64,000 nt of DNA, taken from NCBI RefSeq assembly GCF_002127265.1, contig NZ_NFUU01000002.1, forward strand, positions 186,001-250,000. The letters are read 5' to 3'. Shown one piece after another: positions 34,999 to 43,236 of this stretch. Made by a program: the position numbers and the translations under genes. Origin of the DNA: Hydrogenophaga sp. IBVHS1 (lineage in GTDB: Bacteria; Pseudomonadota; Gammaproteobacteria; Burkholderiales; Burkholderiaceae_C). The notes under the pieces were generated by a model, which worked only from the letters and a program-made list of their open reading frames with translations, did not search any database and was not told where the DNA came from. Numbering within the stretch: position 1 is the stretch's first letter; each line of letters starts with the position of its first letter.

Positions 34999-35823
34999 TC
35001 ACCGGCGCACCTCGCGCTGAAAGATCTCCAGGCTCAGCTTCTTCGCATCGATGAAGCTGGGTTCGGACAGCGTGGCGGTGGTGCGCGGGCGCGGGTCGTT
35101 GTAGGGCAGGATCTCGGCCACTTTGGTGGGCCGCTTGGTCAGCAGCAGCACCTGGTCGGCCAGGTACACCGCTTCTTCCAGGTCGTGCGAGACCAGCATC
35201 ATGGTGGTGCCGGTCTGCATGAACACTTCCTGCAGTTTCTCGCGGATGAACAGCGTCATCTCGAAGTCGAGCGCCGAGAACGGTTCGTCGAGAAACAGCA
35301 CCTCGGGGTTGGGTGCGAGCGCCCGCATGATGGATGCGGTCTGCTGCTGCCCGCCCGAGAGTTCGTAGGGGTAGCGGTTCAGGTCGAACTTCACGTCGAA
35401 CGAAGCCACCAGCTCGGCCATGCGCCGGTCCACCTCGGCCTTGCTCTTGCCTTCGAGCTTCAGCGGGTAGGCGATGTTGTCGATGGTGCGCATCCACGGG
35501 AACATCGCTTCGCGGTAGTTCTGGAACACGTAGCCGATCTTGGTGTCCTTCAGGCTCTTGCCGTCGAACAAAATCTCGCCGCTGTCGATCGGCACCAGCC
35601 CGGCGATCATGTTGATCAGCGTGCTCTTGCCGCAGCCGTTCGGCCCGAACACCGACACGATCTTGTGCTTGGGAATGTCGAGGTCGAAGTTCTCGTACAG
35701 CGGCCAGCCGGCAAAGTACTTGGTAAGCCCGCGAATGGTGATGTGCGTGCCGGACGGCCCGGGCTTGAATTCGGGCGCCGGCACGTCAGCGTCAAAGGCC
35801 GGGGCATTGAGTACAGCGTTCAT
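34999..35823 (-). CDS. ABC transporter ATP-binding protein (nitrate/sulfonate/taurine type)
   Basis: This 274-residue ATPase has Walker A GPNGCGKST, signature LSGGQQQTASIMRAL, Walker B VLFLDEPFSALD and the switch histidine in LVSHDLEEAVYLAD. It resembles the SsuB/TauB/NrtD group. The ATG at 35823 overlaps the permease stop by 4 bp. With the permease and SsuA-like receptor it forms an importer encoded downstream of allophanate hydrolase on the minus strand, so it probably takes up a nitrogenous compound rather than a sulfonate. Confidence 0.88.
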   Translation of the reverse strand: MNAVLNAPAFDADVPAPEFKPGPSGTHITIRGLTKYFAGWPLYENFDLDIPKHKIVSVFGPNGCGKSTLINMIAGLVPIDSGEILFDGKSLKDTKIGYVFQNYREAMFPWMRTIDNIAYPLKLEGKSKAEVDRRMAELVASFDVKFDLNRYPYELSGGQQQTASIMRALAPNPEVLFLDEPFSALDFEMTLFIREKLQEVFMQTGTTMMLVSHDLEEAVYLADQVLLLTKRPTKVAEILPYNDPRPRTTATLSEPSFIDAKKLSLEIFQREVRR

Positions 35824-36662
35824 CTTCCGCTCCAGTGGACGATCTTCCGTTCGATCAAGAGAAAGAGGACATTCAATGCGTACCCCAGCGCACCGGCCGC
35901 CAGGATGGACGCGTACATGTCCTTCACGTTCATCACCTGCTGCGAGTTGATGATCCGGTTGCCCAGGCCGCTGTCGGCACCAATGAACATCTCGGCCACG
36001 ATCACGATCACGAGCGCCATGGACACAGCCGAGCGCAAGCCCACGAAGCTCGGTTGCAGGCTCTCCCACACCAGCACGTCCTTGAACACCTGCCAGCGCG
36101 TTGCGCCCATCACCTTGGCCGCCATCACGCGCTGCTTGCGCGCATTGATCACGCCGTACGCGCTGTTGAACACCACGATCAGCAGCGCGCCGAAGGCCGC
36201 AATGGCGACCTTGTTGATGTCGGACACGCCGAAGATCATGAGGAACAGCGGGATCAGCGCCGACGACGGCGTGGAGCGGAAGAAGTCGATCAGAAACTCC
36301 ACGCTGCGGTAGGCCTTCTCGTTGCTGCCGAGCAGCACCCCCAGCGGCATGCCGACGATGGCCGCGATCAGAAAGGCCTGCACGGTGCGCCACACCGTCA
36401 CCGCGAAATCACCCAGCAGCGGACCACCGGCCAGGCCACCCAGCAGCGCGCCGAGCGCGTCGATCGGCGGCGGCAGCAAGATGGCCTTGATGAAGCCGGT
36501 GCGCACGGCCAGGTCCCAGATGATGAAGAGCACGACCGGTCCCACGAAGGGCAGGGCCTTGCCCCAGTCGGTCTTTTTCGACACCACCGGTGCCGCGTTG
36601 GCGGCCGGGGGTGTCCAGGGCTTACCGGTGGCCTCGGCGCTGGCGGGCGTGGTGGCAGCCAT
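35820..36662 (-). CDS. ABC transporter permease (nitrate/sulfonate/taurine type)
   Basis: This 280-residue permease has a 40-residue cytoplasmic N-terminal tail, about six membrane segments and the EAA-type coupling loop VMAAKVMGATRWQVFKDVLV. It also contains FFRSTPSSALIPLFLMIFG, typical of the SsuC/TauC group. The ATG at 36662 starts 6 bp after the receptor stop; longer frames would enter the receptor gene. It works with the ATPase that follows (4 bp overlap). Confidence 0.88.
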   Translation of the reverse strand: MAATTPASAEATGKPWTPPAANAAPVVSKKTDWGKALPFVGPVVLFIIWDLAVRTGFIKAILLPPPIDALGALLGGLAGGPLLGDFAVTVWRTVQAFLIAAIVGMPLGVLLGSNEKAYRSVEFLIDFFRSTPSSALIPLFLMIFGVSDINKVAIAAFGALLIVVFNSAYGVINARKQRVMAAKVMGATRWQVFKDVLVWESLQPSFVGLRSAVSMALVIVIVAEMFIGADSGLGNRIINSQQVMNVKDMYASILAAGALGYALNVLFLLIERKIVHWSGR

Positions 36663-36667
36663 CGTGC

Positions 36668-37687
36668 TCAGCCCTTGTAGAGCATGGTGTCGACCATCAG
36701 GCGCGAGCTGAAGATGCCCTTCTCGCTGAACAGGTCGAAGAACTTCTGGAAGTGCGCCACGTCGGCGGGGGTGAACTCGTTGTACATGGTGTACGCGGCC
36801 AGCGGCACCTCGCCGGTGAGCGCGCCCTCGATGGCGGTGTAGCCCTTCAGGTATTGCCGCGCCTCCACCGACTTGGTGCGCACGTAGTTCACGCCCTTGC
36901 CGTAGGCCGCCACAAACTTCTTCGCCGCGTCCGGGTTCTTCTTGATGAAATCCGAAGCGAGCGAAGCCGAGCCGCCGAACCATGGCGCCTTGGGATCGCC
37001 CAGCACGTAGCGCGCGATCACGCCGGCTTCCAGCACCTTGGTGGTGCCGTTCATGCGGCCGATGGTGCCCGTGGGTTCGAGCGTGTAAGCGCCGTCGATC
37101 TGGCCGGCCGCGAGCGCGGCCACATGCTGGCCGATCGGCAGCTCCACCACCGTGGCACCCACTGCGCCGCCGCGCTCCAGCACGGTTTTGGCCAGCGTCA
37201 CGTTCTGAATGCCGGGGCCGGACGCGACGCGCTTGCCCTTCAGGTCAGCCATCACCTTGGCCGGGCTCGCCACCGGCACGATCACTTCGTCGAGCACGTT
37301 CTTTACGTTGCTTGGGTTGGAGCAGAAGATCTTGAAGGTGCCGGGCTGGGCGATTTCACCGATGGCGATGTTGGCCGAGCCGGTGCCATTGGCGGTGCCG
37401 TCGGCGCGGCCCGAGAGCACCGCTTCCATTACCTGCTGCGCGCCAGCGAACTTGAGCGGCTCCACTTCCAGACCGGCTTCCTTGAAGTAGCCCAGCTCGA
37501 TCGCCGAGTAGAACGGCAGCCCGGCGGCGATCGGCCAGTAGCCGATGCGGATCTTCGGCCCGGTCTGCGCGCGCAGCACGTTCGGCGTACCCAGTACACC
37601 CAGCACCGCACCGGCAGCGCCGATCTGCAGCACGCGGCGGCGGCGCGCGTCGGCGGGGGAAGGCAAAGGGGCTTGAAAGTGTTTCAT
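36668..37687 (-). CDS. ABC transporter substrate-binding protein (SsuA/NMT1 type)
   Basis: This 339-residue receptor has a signal sequence with a twin-arginine-like region (ARRRRVLQIGAAG) ending near VLRAQ, then IRIGYWPIAAGLPFYSAIEL and YFKEAGLEVEPLKFAGAQQV, as in SsuA and NMT1/THI5-like receptors. AGGAG lies just before the ATG at 37687, which settles the start. It is the second gene after allophanate hydrolase, so its ligand is likely to be an amide, ureide or pyrimidine-like nitrogen source. Ligand residues cannot be assigned from sequence alone. Confidence 0.88.
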   Translation of the reverse strand: MKHFQAPLPSPADARRRRVLQIGAAGAVLGVLGTPNVLRAQTGPKIRIGYWPIAAGLPFYSAIELGYFKEAGLEVEPLKFAGAQQVMEAVLSGRADGTANGTGSANIAIGEIAQPGTFKIFCSNPSNVKNVLDEVIVPVASPAKVMADLKGKRVASGPGIQNVTLAKTVLERGGAVGATVVELPIGQHVAALAAGQIDGAYTLEPTGTIGRMNGTTKVLEAGVIARYVLGDPKAPWFGGSASLASDFIKKNPDAAKKFVAAYGKGVNYVRTKSVEARQYLKGYTAIEGALTGEVPLAAYTMYNEFTPADVAHFQKFFDLFSEKGIFSSRLMVDTMLYKG

Positions 37688-37729
37688 GGAGAACTCCTGC
37701 TGGGTTGAAAACAATGGAATGGAAACCGT

Positions 37730-39445
37730 TCAGGTGGTGGCCACAGGCGCGGCCTTGAGCGAGGCGATGTAGGCTCGCCAGCCGCCCAGGTGGGTGATGT
37801 CGGTGGCACCATCGAGCGCCAGCGGCTCGCACAGGAAACCCTGTACCTGGCTGCCATCGGTGAGCGTGAGCGTGCCGATAGAGAGCGGCTGCGGCACCAG
37901 CGCGACGAAGCTGCCGTAGTGCGCCAGCGGCATGTTCCACACCTCGACCTCGATGCACTCGCCTTCGCCGCTCGCCACCCGCAGCAGGCCAGGCTTGGGC
38001 GGTGTGGTGCGGGGCAGGGCATACAGGCGGTACTGCGCGGCGGTGTGAGTGCGCGCGGCCAGCGTGGCGCCGCGCTCGGTGAGCTGGGCATTCAGCGGCA
38101 TGCCCGAGAGGTGCGCGCCCACCACCGCCACCCGCACCGTGGGCGCGCTCGTCAGCCCTGGTATGGGCTGCGGCGCGTGCAGCGGCACACCCGTGGCGCC
38201 CTGCGTGAGGCCGGTGGCGTGGTGAAAGCGCTGCCCGAGTTCGGCCAGTTGCCAGTCCGAACCGCAGCGGCCAATGAGCGTGATGCCGAAGGGCAGGCCG
38301 TCGGGGCGCATGCTCGCTGGCACCGAGAGCGCGGCGTAGTCGAGCAGGTTGACGAAGTTGGTGTAGGCACCGAGCTGGCGGTTCAGCACCACCGGGTCGG
38401 CCTGCATGCGCGCGATGGTGTGGTGCGTGGGCGCGGTCGGCACCACCAAGAGATCGATGCCCTTCCACAGCGCCTCTGCCTGCTGGCCCAGCTCGGCCAG
38501 GCGCGTTTGCGCGGCCACCAGATCGCTCGCGCTGTAGCCTCGGCCCGATGCAATGATGCTGCGCACCGGCTCGATCACCTCGACCTCGTGCACGTCGAAG
38601 AAGTTGCGAATCGCCTCGTGCCGCTGCGCCACCAGCGCGCTGCCGTAAAGCATCTCCGCGCAGGCCGAGAGCGGCGCGAAATCCAGCGGCACCGCTTCGC
38701 CGCCCTGCGCTTTCAGTTGCGCCAGCGCGTCGTCGAAGGCGGCGCGAGCGGCCTCGTCGCCAAAGAACTCCAGCTCGGCAGGCACACCGAAGCGAAACCG
38801 CGTGCTGAATGGCTCGCTGGCCAGGCCCAGCGTGCGCGAATAGGGGTCTGCGGCGTCGTGGCCCAGCGCCGCCGCCAGCACGCGCACGGCGCCGGCCACC
38901 GTGGGGGCAAAGATGGAGACGCAGTCCACCGCCTGTGCGGCCGGCACCACGCCGCGCGCACTGATGAGCCCCCGCGAGGGCTTGAGGCCGACGATGTTGT
39001 TCAGCCCCGCCGGCACCCGGCCCGAGCCGGCGGTGTCGGTGCCCAGCGCGAAGTCGACCTGGCCCGTGGCCACCACATAGGCCGACCCCGAACTGGAGCC
39101 GCCCGACACATACAAGGGGTTGATCGCGTTGGGCACCGCGCCGTAAGGCGAGCGCGTGCCGCTCAGGCCGCAGGCGAACTGGTCGAGATTGGTTTTGCCC
39201 AGCACCAATGCACCAGCTTCGAGCAAACGGCGCACCACGCTGGCGTGGGCATCGGGCCGGTACGCAAAGGCCGGGCAGGCCGCCGTGGTGGGCCAGCCTG
39301 CCACGTCGATGTTGTCCTTCACCGCGAAGGTCAGGCCCGCCAGTGCACCGGTGGGCGCCCCGGCAATGGGCTGCGCCGGGTGGTGAATCCACGCCTGCGG
39401 CGCCAGCGGAGCCGCAGGGGTCGGGAGGGTTTTTTCTTGCACCAT
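37730..39445 (-). CDS. atzF: Allophanate hydrolase
   Basis: This 571-residue enzyme has an N-terminal amidase-signature domain with the triad Lys43 (AVKDNIDVAGWP), cis-Ser117 (SGGSSSGSAYVVA) and Ser141 (TDTAGSGRVPAGL). It also has a C-terminal allophanate hydrolase domain (residues about 450-571: VGAHLSGMPLNAQLTERGA; EVEVWNMPLAHYGSFV). It converts allophanate to ammonia and CO2 and is the last step of biuret, cyanuric acid and urea amidolyase routes. No urea carboxylase domain or gene is present, so allophanate probably comes from biuret-type substrates here. An ATG five codons upstream is an alternative start. Confidence 0.9.
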   Translation of the reverse strand: MVQEKTLPTPAAPLAPQAWIHHPAQPIAGAPTGALAGLTFAVKDNIDVAGWPTTAACPAFAYRPDAHASVVRRLLEAGALVLGKTNLDQFACGLSGTRSPYGAVPNAINPLYVSGGSSSGSAYVVATGQVDFALGTDTAGSGRVPAGLNNIVGLKPSRGLISARGVVPAAQAVDCVSIFAPTVAGAVRVLAAALGHDAADPYSRTLGLASEPFSTRFRFGVPAELEFFGDEAARAAFDDALAQLKAQGGEAVPLDFAPLSACAEMLYGSALVAQRHEAIRNFFDVHEVEVIEPVRSIIASGRGYSASDLVAAQTRLAELGQQAEALWKGIDLLVVPTAPTHHTIARMQADPVVLNRQLGAYTNFVNLLDYAALSVPASMRPDGLPFGITLIGRCGSDWQLAELGQRFHHATGLTQGATGVPLHAPQPIPGLTSAPTVRVAVVGAHLSGMPLNAQLTERGATLAARTHTAAQYRLYALPRTTPPKPGLLRVASGEGECIEVEVWNMPLAHYGSFVALVPQPLSIGTLTLTDGSQVQGFLCEPLALDGATDITHLGGWRAYIASLKAAPVATT

Positions 39446-39458
39446 GTTTAAGCATTCC

Positions 39459-39474
39459 ATCTTGGATACAAGAT
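39459..39474. promoter_or_regulatory. Perfect palindrome upstream of allophanate hydrolase (candidate GntR/FCD operator)
   Basis: ATCTTG-GATA-CAAGAT is a perfect 6-4-6 inverted repeat 13 bp before the allophanate hydrolase start. Read on the minus strand its core is TTGTATCCAA, close to operators of FCD-type GntR regulators (TTGTATACAA-like). A FCD regulator is encoded at 24232-24924 in the same island, so regulation by it is plausible. Confidence 0.5.
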
Positions 39475-39552
39475 CACATGCAAGATGAATGCCAGCCGAT
39501 GACTGGAAAGTCCCGCCACGGTCCTGACACAAAGCGCCGCTCCAATCGGCGC

Positions 39553-40734
39553 ATGAAGACCGTCGACCTGATCTATTTCAATGCCGGTGGTGGCCACCGG
39601 GCCTCGGCACTTGCGCTTCAGGCCGTGCTGGCCGCGCAGGAATGGCCCTGGCGGGTGCGCCTGGTGGACCTGTTCGAGGTGCTCGACCCGCGCCAGCGTT
39701 TTCGGGCCATGACCGGCAAGGCCCCGGAGGACTGGTACAACCGCCGCCTGGCGCGCGGCTGGACCATCGGCATGGCGCAGGAACTCAAGCTGCTGCAGGG
39801 ACTCATTCGCCTGTCTCACCCCATGCTGGTTCGCCAGCTCCAGCAGCACTGGCTGCACACCGAGCCCGACCTGGTGGTCTCGCTGGTGCCCAACTTCAAC
39901 CGCGCCATGTTCGAGAGTCTGGCCAGCGCATTGCCCGGCGTGCCCTACGCGACCCTGCTCACCGACCTCGCCGATTTCCCGCCGAACTTCTGGATCGAGC
40001 GCGACCAGCCGCAGCACTTCATCTGCGGCACGCCGCGCGCGGTGTCGCAGGCCCGCGCCATGGGACACGACGCCAGCCGCGTGCACGCCACCACCGGCAT
40101 GCTGGTGCGGCCCGAGTTTTATCTGCCCAGGAGCAGCGCCGACCGGTCCCATGCGCTGCGCCAGCTCGGGCTCGACCCCGCGCGTCCCACGGGCCTCGTC
40201 ATGTTTGGTGGCCACGGCTCGAGGGCCATGCTGGGCATCGCCGAGCGCCTCTCGGCCAGCACGCAGCTCATCTTCATCTGCGGCCACAACACCGCACTGG
40301 CCACGCGCCTGCGTGAACTGCCCACCGGTGCACCGCGCCATGTGGTCGGCTTCTGCAGCGACGTACCGGGCCTCATGCAGTCCGCCGATTTTTTCATCGG
40401 CAAGCCCGGCCCGGGCAGCCTGAGCGAAGCGGTGCAGATGGGCCTGCCCGTGATCGTGACGGACAACGCCTGGACCATGCCGCAGGAGCGCTACAACGCC
40501 CAGTGGGTGCGCGAGCAGCGGCTGGGCATCGTGCTCCGGAGCTTCAGAACCATCGAGCGCGCGGTGGCTGAACTGCTGTCGGATCTGAACGGGTTTCGGC
40601 ACAGCGTGCGCCGGGTCAACAACCGCGCGCTGTTTGAGGTGCCGCACATCCTGGACCGCATCCTCGCGCAGGCCGACACAGTGCGTTCGCCCGCGCTCCC
40701 CACGCAACGTTTCACCTCGACACCCGGGGGATAG
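39553..40734 (+). CDS. Glycosyltransferase related to MGDG synthase
   Basis: This 393-residue protein has the MGDG-synthase N-terminal motif DLIYFNAGGGHRASA at its start and a C-terminal GT28-like part with MFGGHGSRAML, FICGHNTALATRLREL and KPGPGSLSEAVQMGLPVIV. It probably transfers a sugar from a nucleotide donor onto a lipid or envelope acceptor at the membrane. I chose the ATG at 39553 because the motif follows it at once; an ATG 18 codons upstream is possible. It is divergent from allophanate hydrolase and followed by a phosphodiesterase gene. Confidence 0.8.
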   Translation: MKTVDLIYFNAGGGHRASALALQAVLAAQEWPWRVRLVDLFEVLDPRQRFRAMTGKAPEDWYNRRLARGWTIGMAQELKLLQGLIRLSHPMLVRQLQQHWLHTEPDLVVSLVPNFNRAMFESLASALPGVPYATLLTDLADFPPNFWIERDQPQHFICGTPRAVSQARAMGHDASRVHATTGMLVRPEFYLPRSSADRSHALRQLGLDPARPTGLVMFGGHGSRAMLGIAERLSASTQLIFICGHNTALATRLRELPTGAPRHVVGFCSDVPGLMQSADFFIGKPGPGSLSEAVQMGLPVIVTDNAWTMPQERYNAQWVREQRLGIVLRSFRTIERAVAELLSDLNGFRHSVRRVNNRALFEVPHILDRILAQADTVRSPALPTQRFTSTPGG

Positions 40735-40758
40735 GCACAACATGGAGCGCCGGTCAGA

Positions 40759-41565
40759 ATGGTGCCCATGCTCCTGGCCCAGATCTCCGACCTGCACATC
40801 AAACCGCCCGGCCGGCTGGCCTACGACAAGGTCGATACCGCCGCCTTCCTGCGCGCTGCGGTGGCGAGCCTCCTGCAGCAAAACCCGATGCCCGTTGCGA
40901 TCCTGGCCACCGGAGATCTGGTGGACGGGGGCCACGCCGAGGAATACGCCCACCTCCAGGAGATCCTCTCGCCGCTGGGCCTTCCCTGTTACGTGGTGGC
41001 CGGCAACCACGACGAACGCCATGGCCTGCGCACGGCATTTGACGGGCCGGGCTTCGAGTACCTGAATCAGACCGGTGAATTCCTGCAGTACGCGGTGGAC
41101 CTGGGTGCGCTGCGCCTGCTGGTGCTCGACACGGTGGTGCCCGGCGAAGGCCGTGGACAACTCTGCGAACAGCGCTTGCGCTGGCTGGACGAACGCCTGG
41201 CCGAAGATCGCCGCCCGACCCTGGTGGCCATGCACCACCCCCCTTTCGCCAGCGGCATTGAATACATGGATCACTTCGGCCTGGAGAACGCCGACGCGTT
41301 CGAGGCTGTCATCTCACACCATCCGCACGTGGAGCGCATCCTCTGCGGCCACCTGCACCGCAGCATGCAGTGCCGCGTGGGCGGCGCTGTGGCCAGTGTG
41401 TGCCCCAGCACCGCGCACCAGGTGGCGCTGGATCTGCGCCCCGGTGCCACCGGCGCCTTCGTGATGGAGCCGCCCGGCTACCAGCTGCACCACTGGCACA
41501 GCGGGCGCCTTGTCACGCACACCTGCCCGGTGGGGGATTTTGCGGGGCCGTTTCCGTTTGGCTGA
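40759..41565 (+). CDS. Calcineurin-like phosphodiesterase (Icc/GpdQ type)
   Basis: This 268-residue metallophosphoesterase has all the expected metal ligands: SDLHIK, LATGDLVDGG, VVAGNHDERHG, AMHHPPF and LCGHLHRSM. Relatives hydrolyse cyclic nucleotides or glycerophosphodiesters in the cytoplasm. The exact substrate cannot be read from the sequence. The ATG at 40759 or the one three codons later (just before LLAQISDLH) could be used. It follows the glycosyltransferase gene by 24 bp and may share its transcript. Confidence 0.87.
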   Translation: MVPMLLAQISDLHIKPPGRLAYDKVDTAAFLRAAVASLLQQNPMPVAILATGDLVDGGHAEEYAHLQEILSPLGLPCYVVAGNHDERHGLRTAFDGPGFEYLNQTGEFLQYAVDLGALRLLVLDTVVPGEGRGQLCEQRLRWLDERLAEDRRPTLVAMHHPPFASGIEYMDHFGLENADAFEAVISHHPHVERILCGHLHRSMQCRVGGAVASVCPSTAHQVALDLRPGATGAFVMEPPGYQLHHWHSGRLVTHTCPVGDFAGPFPFG

Positions 41566-41607
41566 CTGCTGCTGTCGAAGCGGTGACAGTGCAGGCTTAT
41601 TTTTACA

Positions 41608-41627
41608 AAGCGCACGCTTGCTATAAA
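41608..41627 (+). promoter_or_regulatory. Candidate promoter and AtuR-type operator before the atu-like operon
   Basis: AAGCG-CA-CGCTT (41608-41619) is a perfect short inverted repeat and is followed by TATAAA (41622-41627), a good -10 hexamer. The -35 is poor. The site lies 26 bp before the TetR start. A repressor bound on the repeat would cover the promoter, and the TetR protein encoded next is the obvious candidate. Confidence 0.45.
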
Positions 41628-41653
41628 TAGAGCCCGCTGCTAAGGTGCGCTCC

Positions 41654-42328
41654 ATGAATCTGGAGACACCCGATACCGAAGCGCCGCGCCGGGCCCGCGG
41701 CCGCCCGCGCAAGACCGCCGATGAACGCGACGATGGCAACCGGCGGCGCGAGCTGATCGAAGGCGCGGCGCGGCTCTTTCGGCAGCAGGGCTTTGGTGCC
41801 ACCACCACGCGCGACATCGCAGCTGCCGTGGGCATGCAGGCGGGCTCGCCGTTCTATCACTTTGAAAGCAAAGAGGCGCTGCTGGCAGCGGTGATGCTCG
41901 AAGGCATGCAGGGCGCGCTGCGGCGCCAGAACGCCGCGCTAGCCAAGCTCGCCGAAAACGCCACCGCCCGCGAGCGCCTGCACACCCTGGTGCGCAACCA
42001 TTTCGACGTGCTGCTGGGTCCCGACAGCGACTTCATTCCCGTGATGCTTTACGAGTGGCGTTCCATCGACGCGGCGCAACGCGGCGAGGTGAACCGCCTG
42101 AAAGACGAGTACGAGGGAGCGTGGTCGCCGGTGTTGCAGGCCCTGCACGAAGAGCGCCGGCTCGCGGCCGATCCGGCGCTGGCGCGACTCATGATCTTCG
42201 GCGCGCTCAACTGGTCGGCCCAGTGGTACGCGCCGCCCTCGGGCCGCAGCGCAAAAGCGCGCGGGCGCGCCTCGCTCGATGAACTCACCACCTCGGCGTT
42301 GCAACTCTTTCTGAAGGAGCCGACATGA
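41654..42328 (+). CDS. atuR: TetR family regulator of the atu-like operon
   Basis: This 224-residue regulator has a TetR helix-turn-helix (RRELIEGAARLFRQQGFGAT; TRDIAAAVGMQAGSPFYHFE) and a C-terminal ligand domain with WSAQWYAPPSGRSA. The N-terminal 25 residues are basic (RRARGRPRKTADER). The ATG at 41654 is preferred over one three codons upstream because AAGG lies at the right distance. It is the first gene of an operon like the acyclic terpene genes and overlaps the SDR gene by 4 bp. AtuR represses such genes in Pseudomonas; the effector here is unproved. Confidence 0.75.
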   Translation: MNLETPDTEAPRRARGRPRKTADERDDGNRRRELIEGAARLFRQQGFGATTTRDIAAAVGMQAGSPFYHFESKEALLAAVMLEGMQGALRRQNAALAKLAENATARERLHTLVRNHFDVLLGPDSDFIPVMLYEWRSIDAAQRGEVNRLKDEYEGAWSPVLQALHEERRLAADPALARLMIFGALNWSAQWYAPPSGRSAKARGRASLDELTTSALQLFLKEPT

Positions 42329-43227
42329 ACCCGCACGACCACAAGGGCTACCGCTCGGCGTTCGCATCGGGTCTTTTTGCGGGCCGCGTGGTGGTCGTCA
42401 CCGGTGGGGGCTCGGGCATAGGCCGCTGCACCGCGCACGAACTGGCCAGCCTGGGCGCGCATGTGGTGCTGATTGGCCGCAACCTCGCCAAGCTGCAGGA
42501 CGTGGCCGGCGAGATCGTGGCCGATGGCGGGCGCGCCAGCTTCCACGCCTGCGACATCCGCCAGGAGGACGCGGTGCGCACCGTGGTCACCGCCATCGTC
42601 GGCGCGCACGGCCGCATCGATGGCCTGGTGAACAACGCCGGCGGCCAGTACATCACGCCGCTGGAGAACATCAGCGCCAAGGGCTGGCAGGCGGTGGTGG
42701 ACACCAACCTCACCGGCGGCTTCCTCATGGCGCGCGAATGTTATGTGCAGAGCATGCAGGCGCACGGCGGCGCCATCGTCAACATCATTGCCGACATCTG
42801 GGGCTCCATGCCGGGCATGGGCCACAGCGGCGCAGCGCGCGCGGGCATGGTGAGCTTCACCGAAACGGCGGCCATGGAGTGGGCCCGGAGCGGTGTGCGT
42901 GTGAACGCGGTGGCGCCGGGCTACATCGCCTCCAGCGGCATGGACCACTACCCCGCCGAGGCCGGCCCCATGCTGCGCGAGATGCGCGAGACCGTGCCTG
43001 CCGGTCGTTTCGGCAACGAAGCCGAAACCTCCGGCGCCATCGTCTACCTGCTCTCGCCGGTGGCCAGCTTCATCAGTGGCACGGTGCTGCGGGTGGATGG
43101 TGCGCGCCCTCAGGTGCGCATGGGCTGGGGCCAGGTGGCCGCGCCGGTTGACGTGCAGACGCGCGACGCCGTGAAACCCTTCGATGGGTTTCACCGGTAT
43201 GTCACGCCGAAGGTGTTCCAGGAATGA
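42325..43227 (+). CDS. atuB: SDR family oxidoreductase (AtuB/PECR-like)
   Basis: This 300-residue short-chain dehydrogenase/reductase has the nucleotide motif VTGGGSGIGRCTAHELAS and LVNNAGGQYI. The usual YxxxK is replaced by HSGAARAGM, a pattern also seen in peroxisomal trans-2-enoyl-CoA reductase, so it is not a sign of decay. It probably acts on an acyl-CoA or terpenoid alcohol/aldehyde. It resembles AtuB/AtuG oxidoreductases by position. The gene overlaps the TetR gene by 4 bp and ends 9 bp before the carboxylase gene. Confidence 0.78.
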   Translation: MNPHDHKGYRSAFASGLFAGRVVVVTGGGSGIGRCTAHELASLGAHVVLIGRNLAKLQDVAGEIVADGGRASFHACDIRQEDAVRTVVTAIVGAHGRIDGLVNNAGGQYITPLENISAKGWQAVVDTNLTGGFLMARECYVQSMQAHGGAIVNIIADIWGSMPGMGHSGAARAGMVSFTETAAMEWARSGVRVNAVAPGYIASSGMDHYPAEAGPMLREMRETVPAGRFGNEAETSGAIVYLLSPVASFISGTVLRVDGARPQVRMGWGQVAAPVDVQTRDAVKPFDGFHRYVTPKVFQE

Positions 43228-43236
43228 CGTCGCACG

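Noticed and set aside
42820-42870. SDR gene as an inactive pseudogene because YxxxK is missing
   Set aside because: HSGAARAG is a natural variant in enoyl-CoA reductase-type SDRs, and the rest of the protein is intact.
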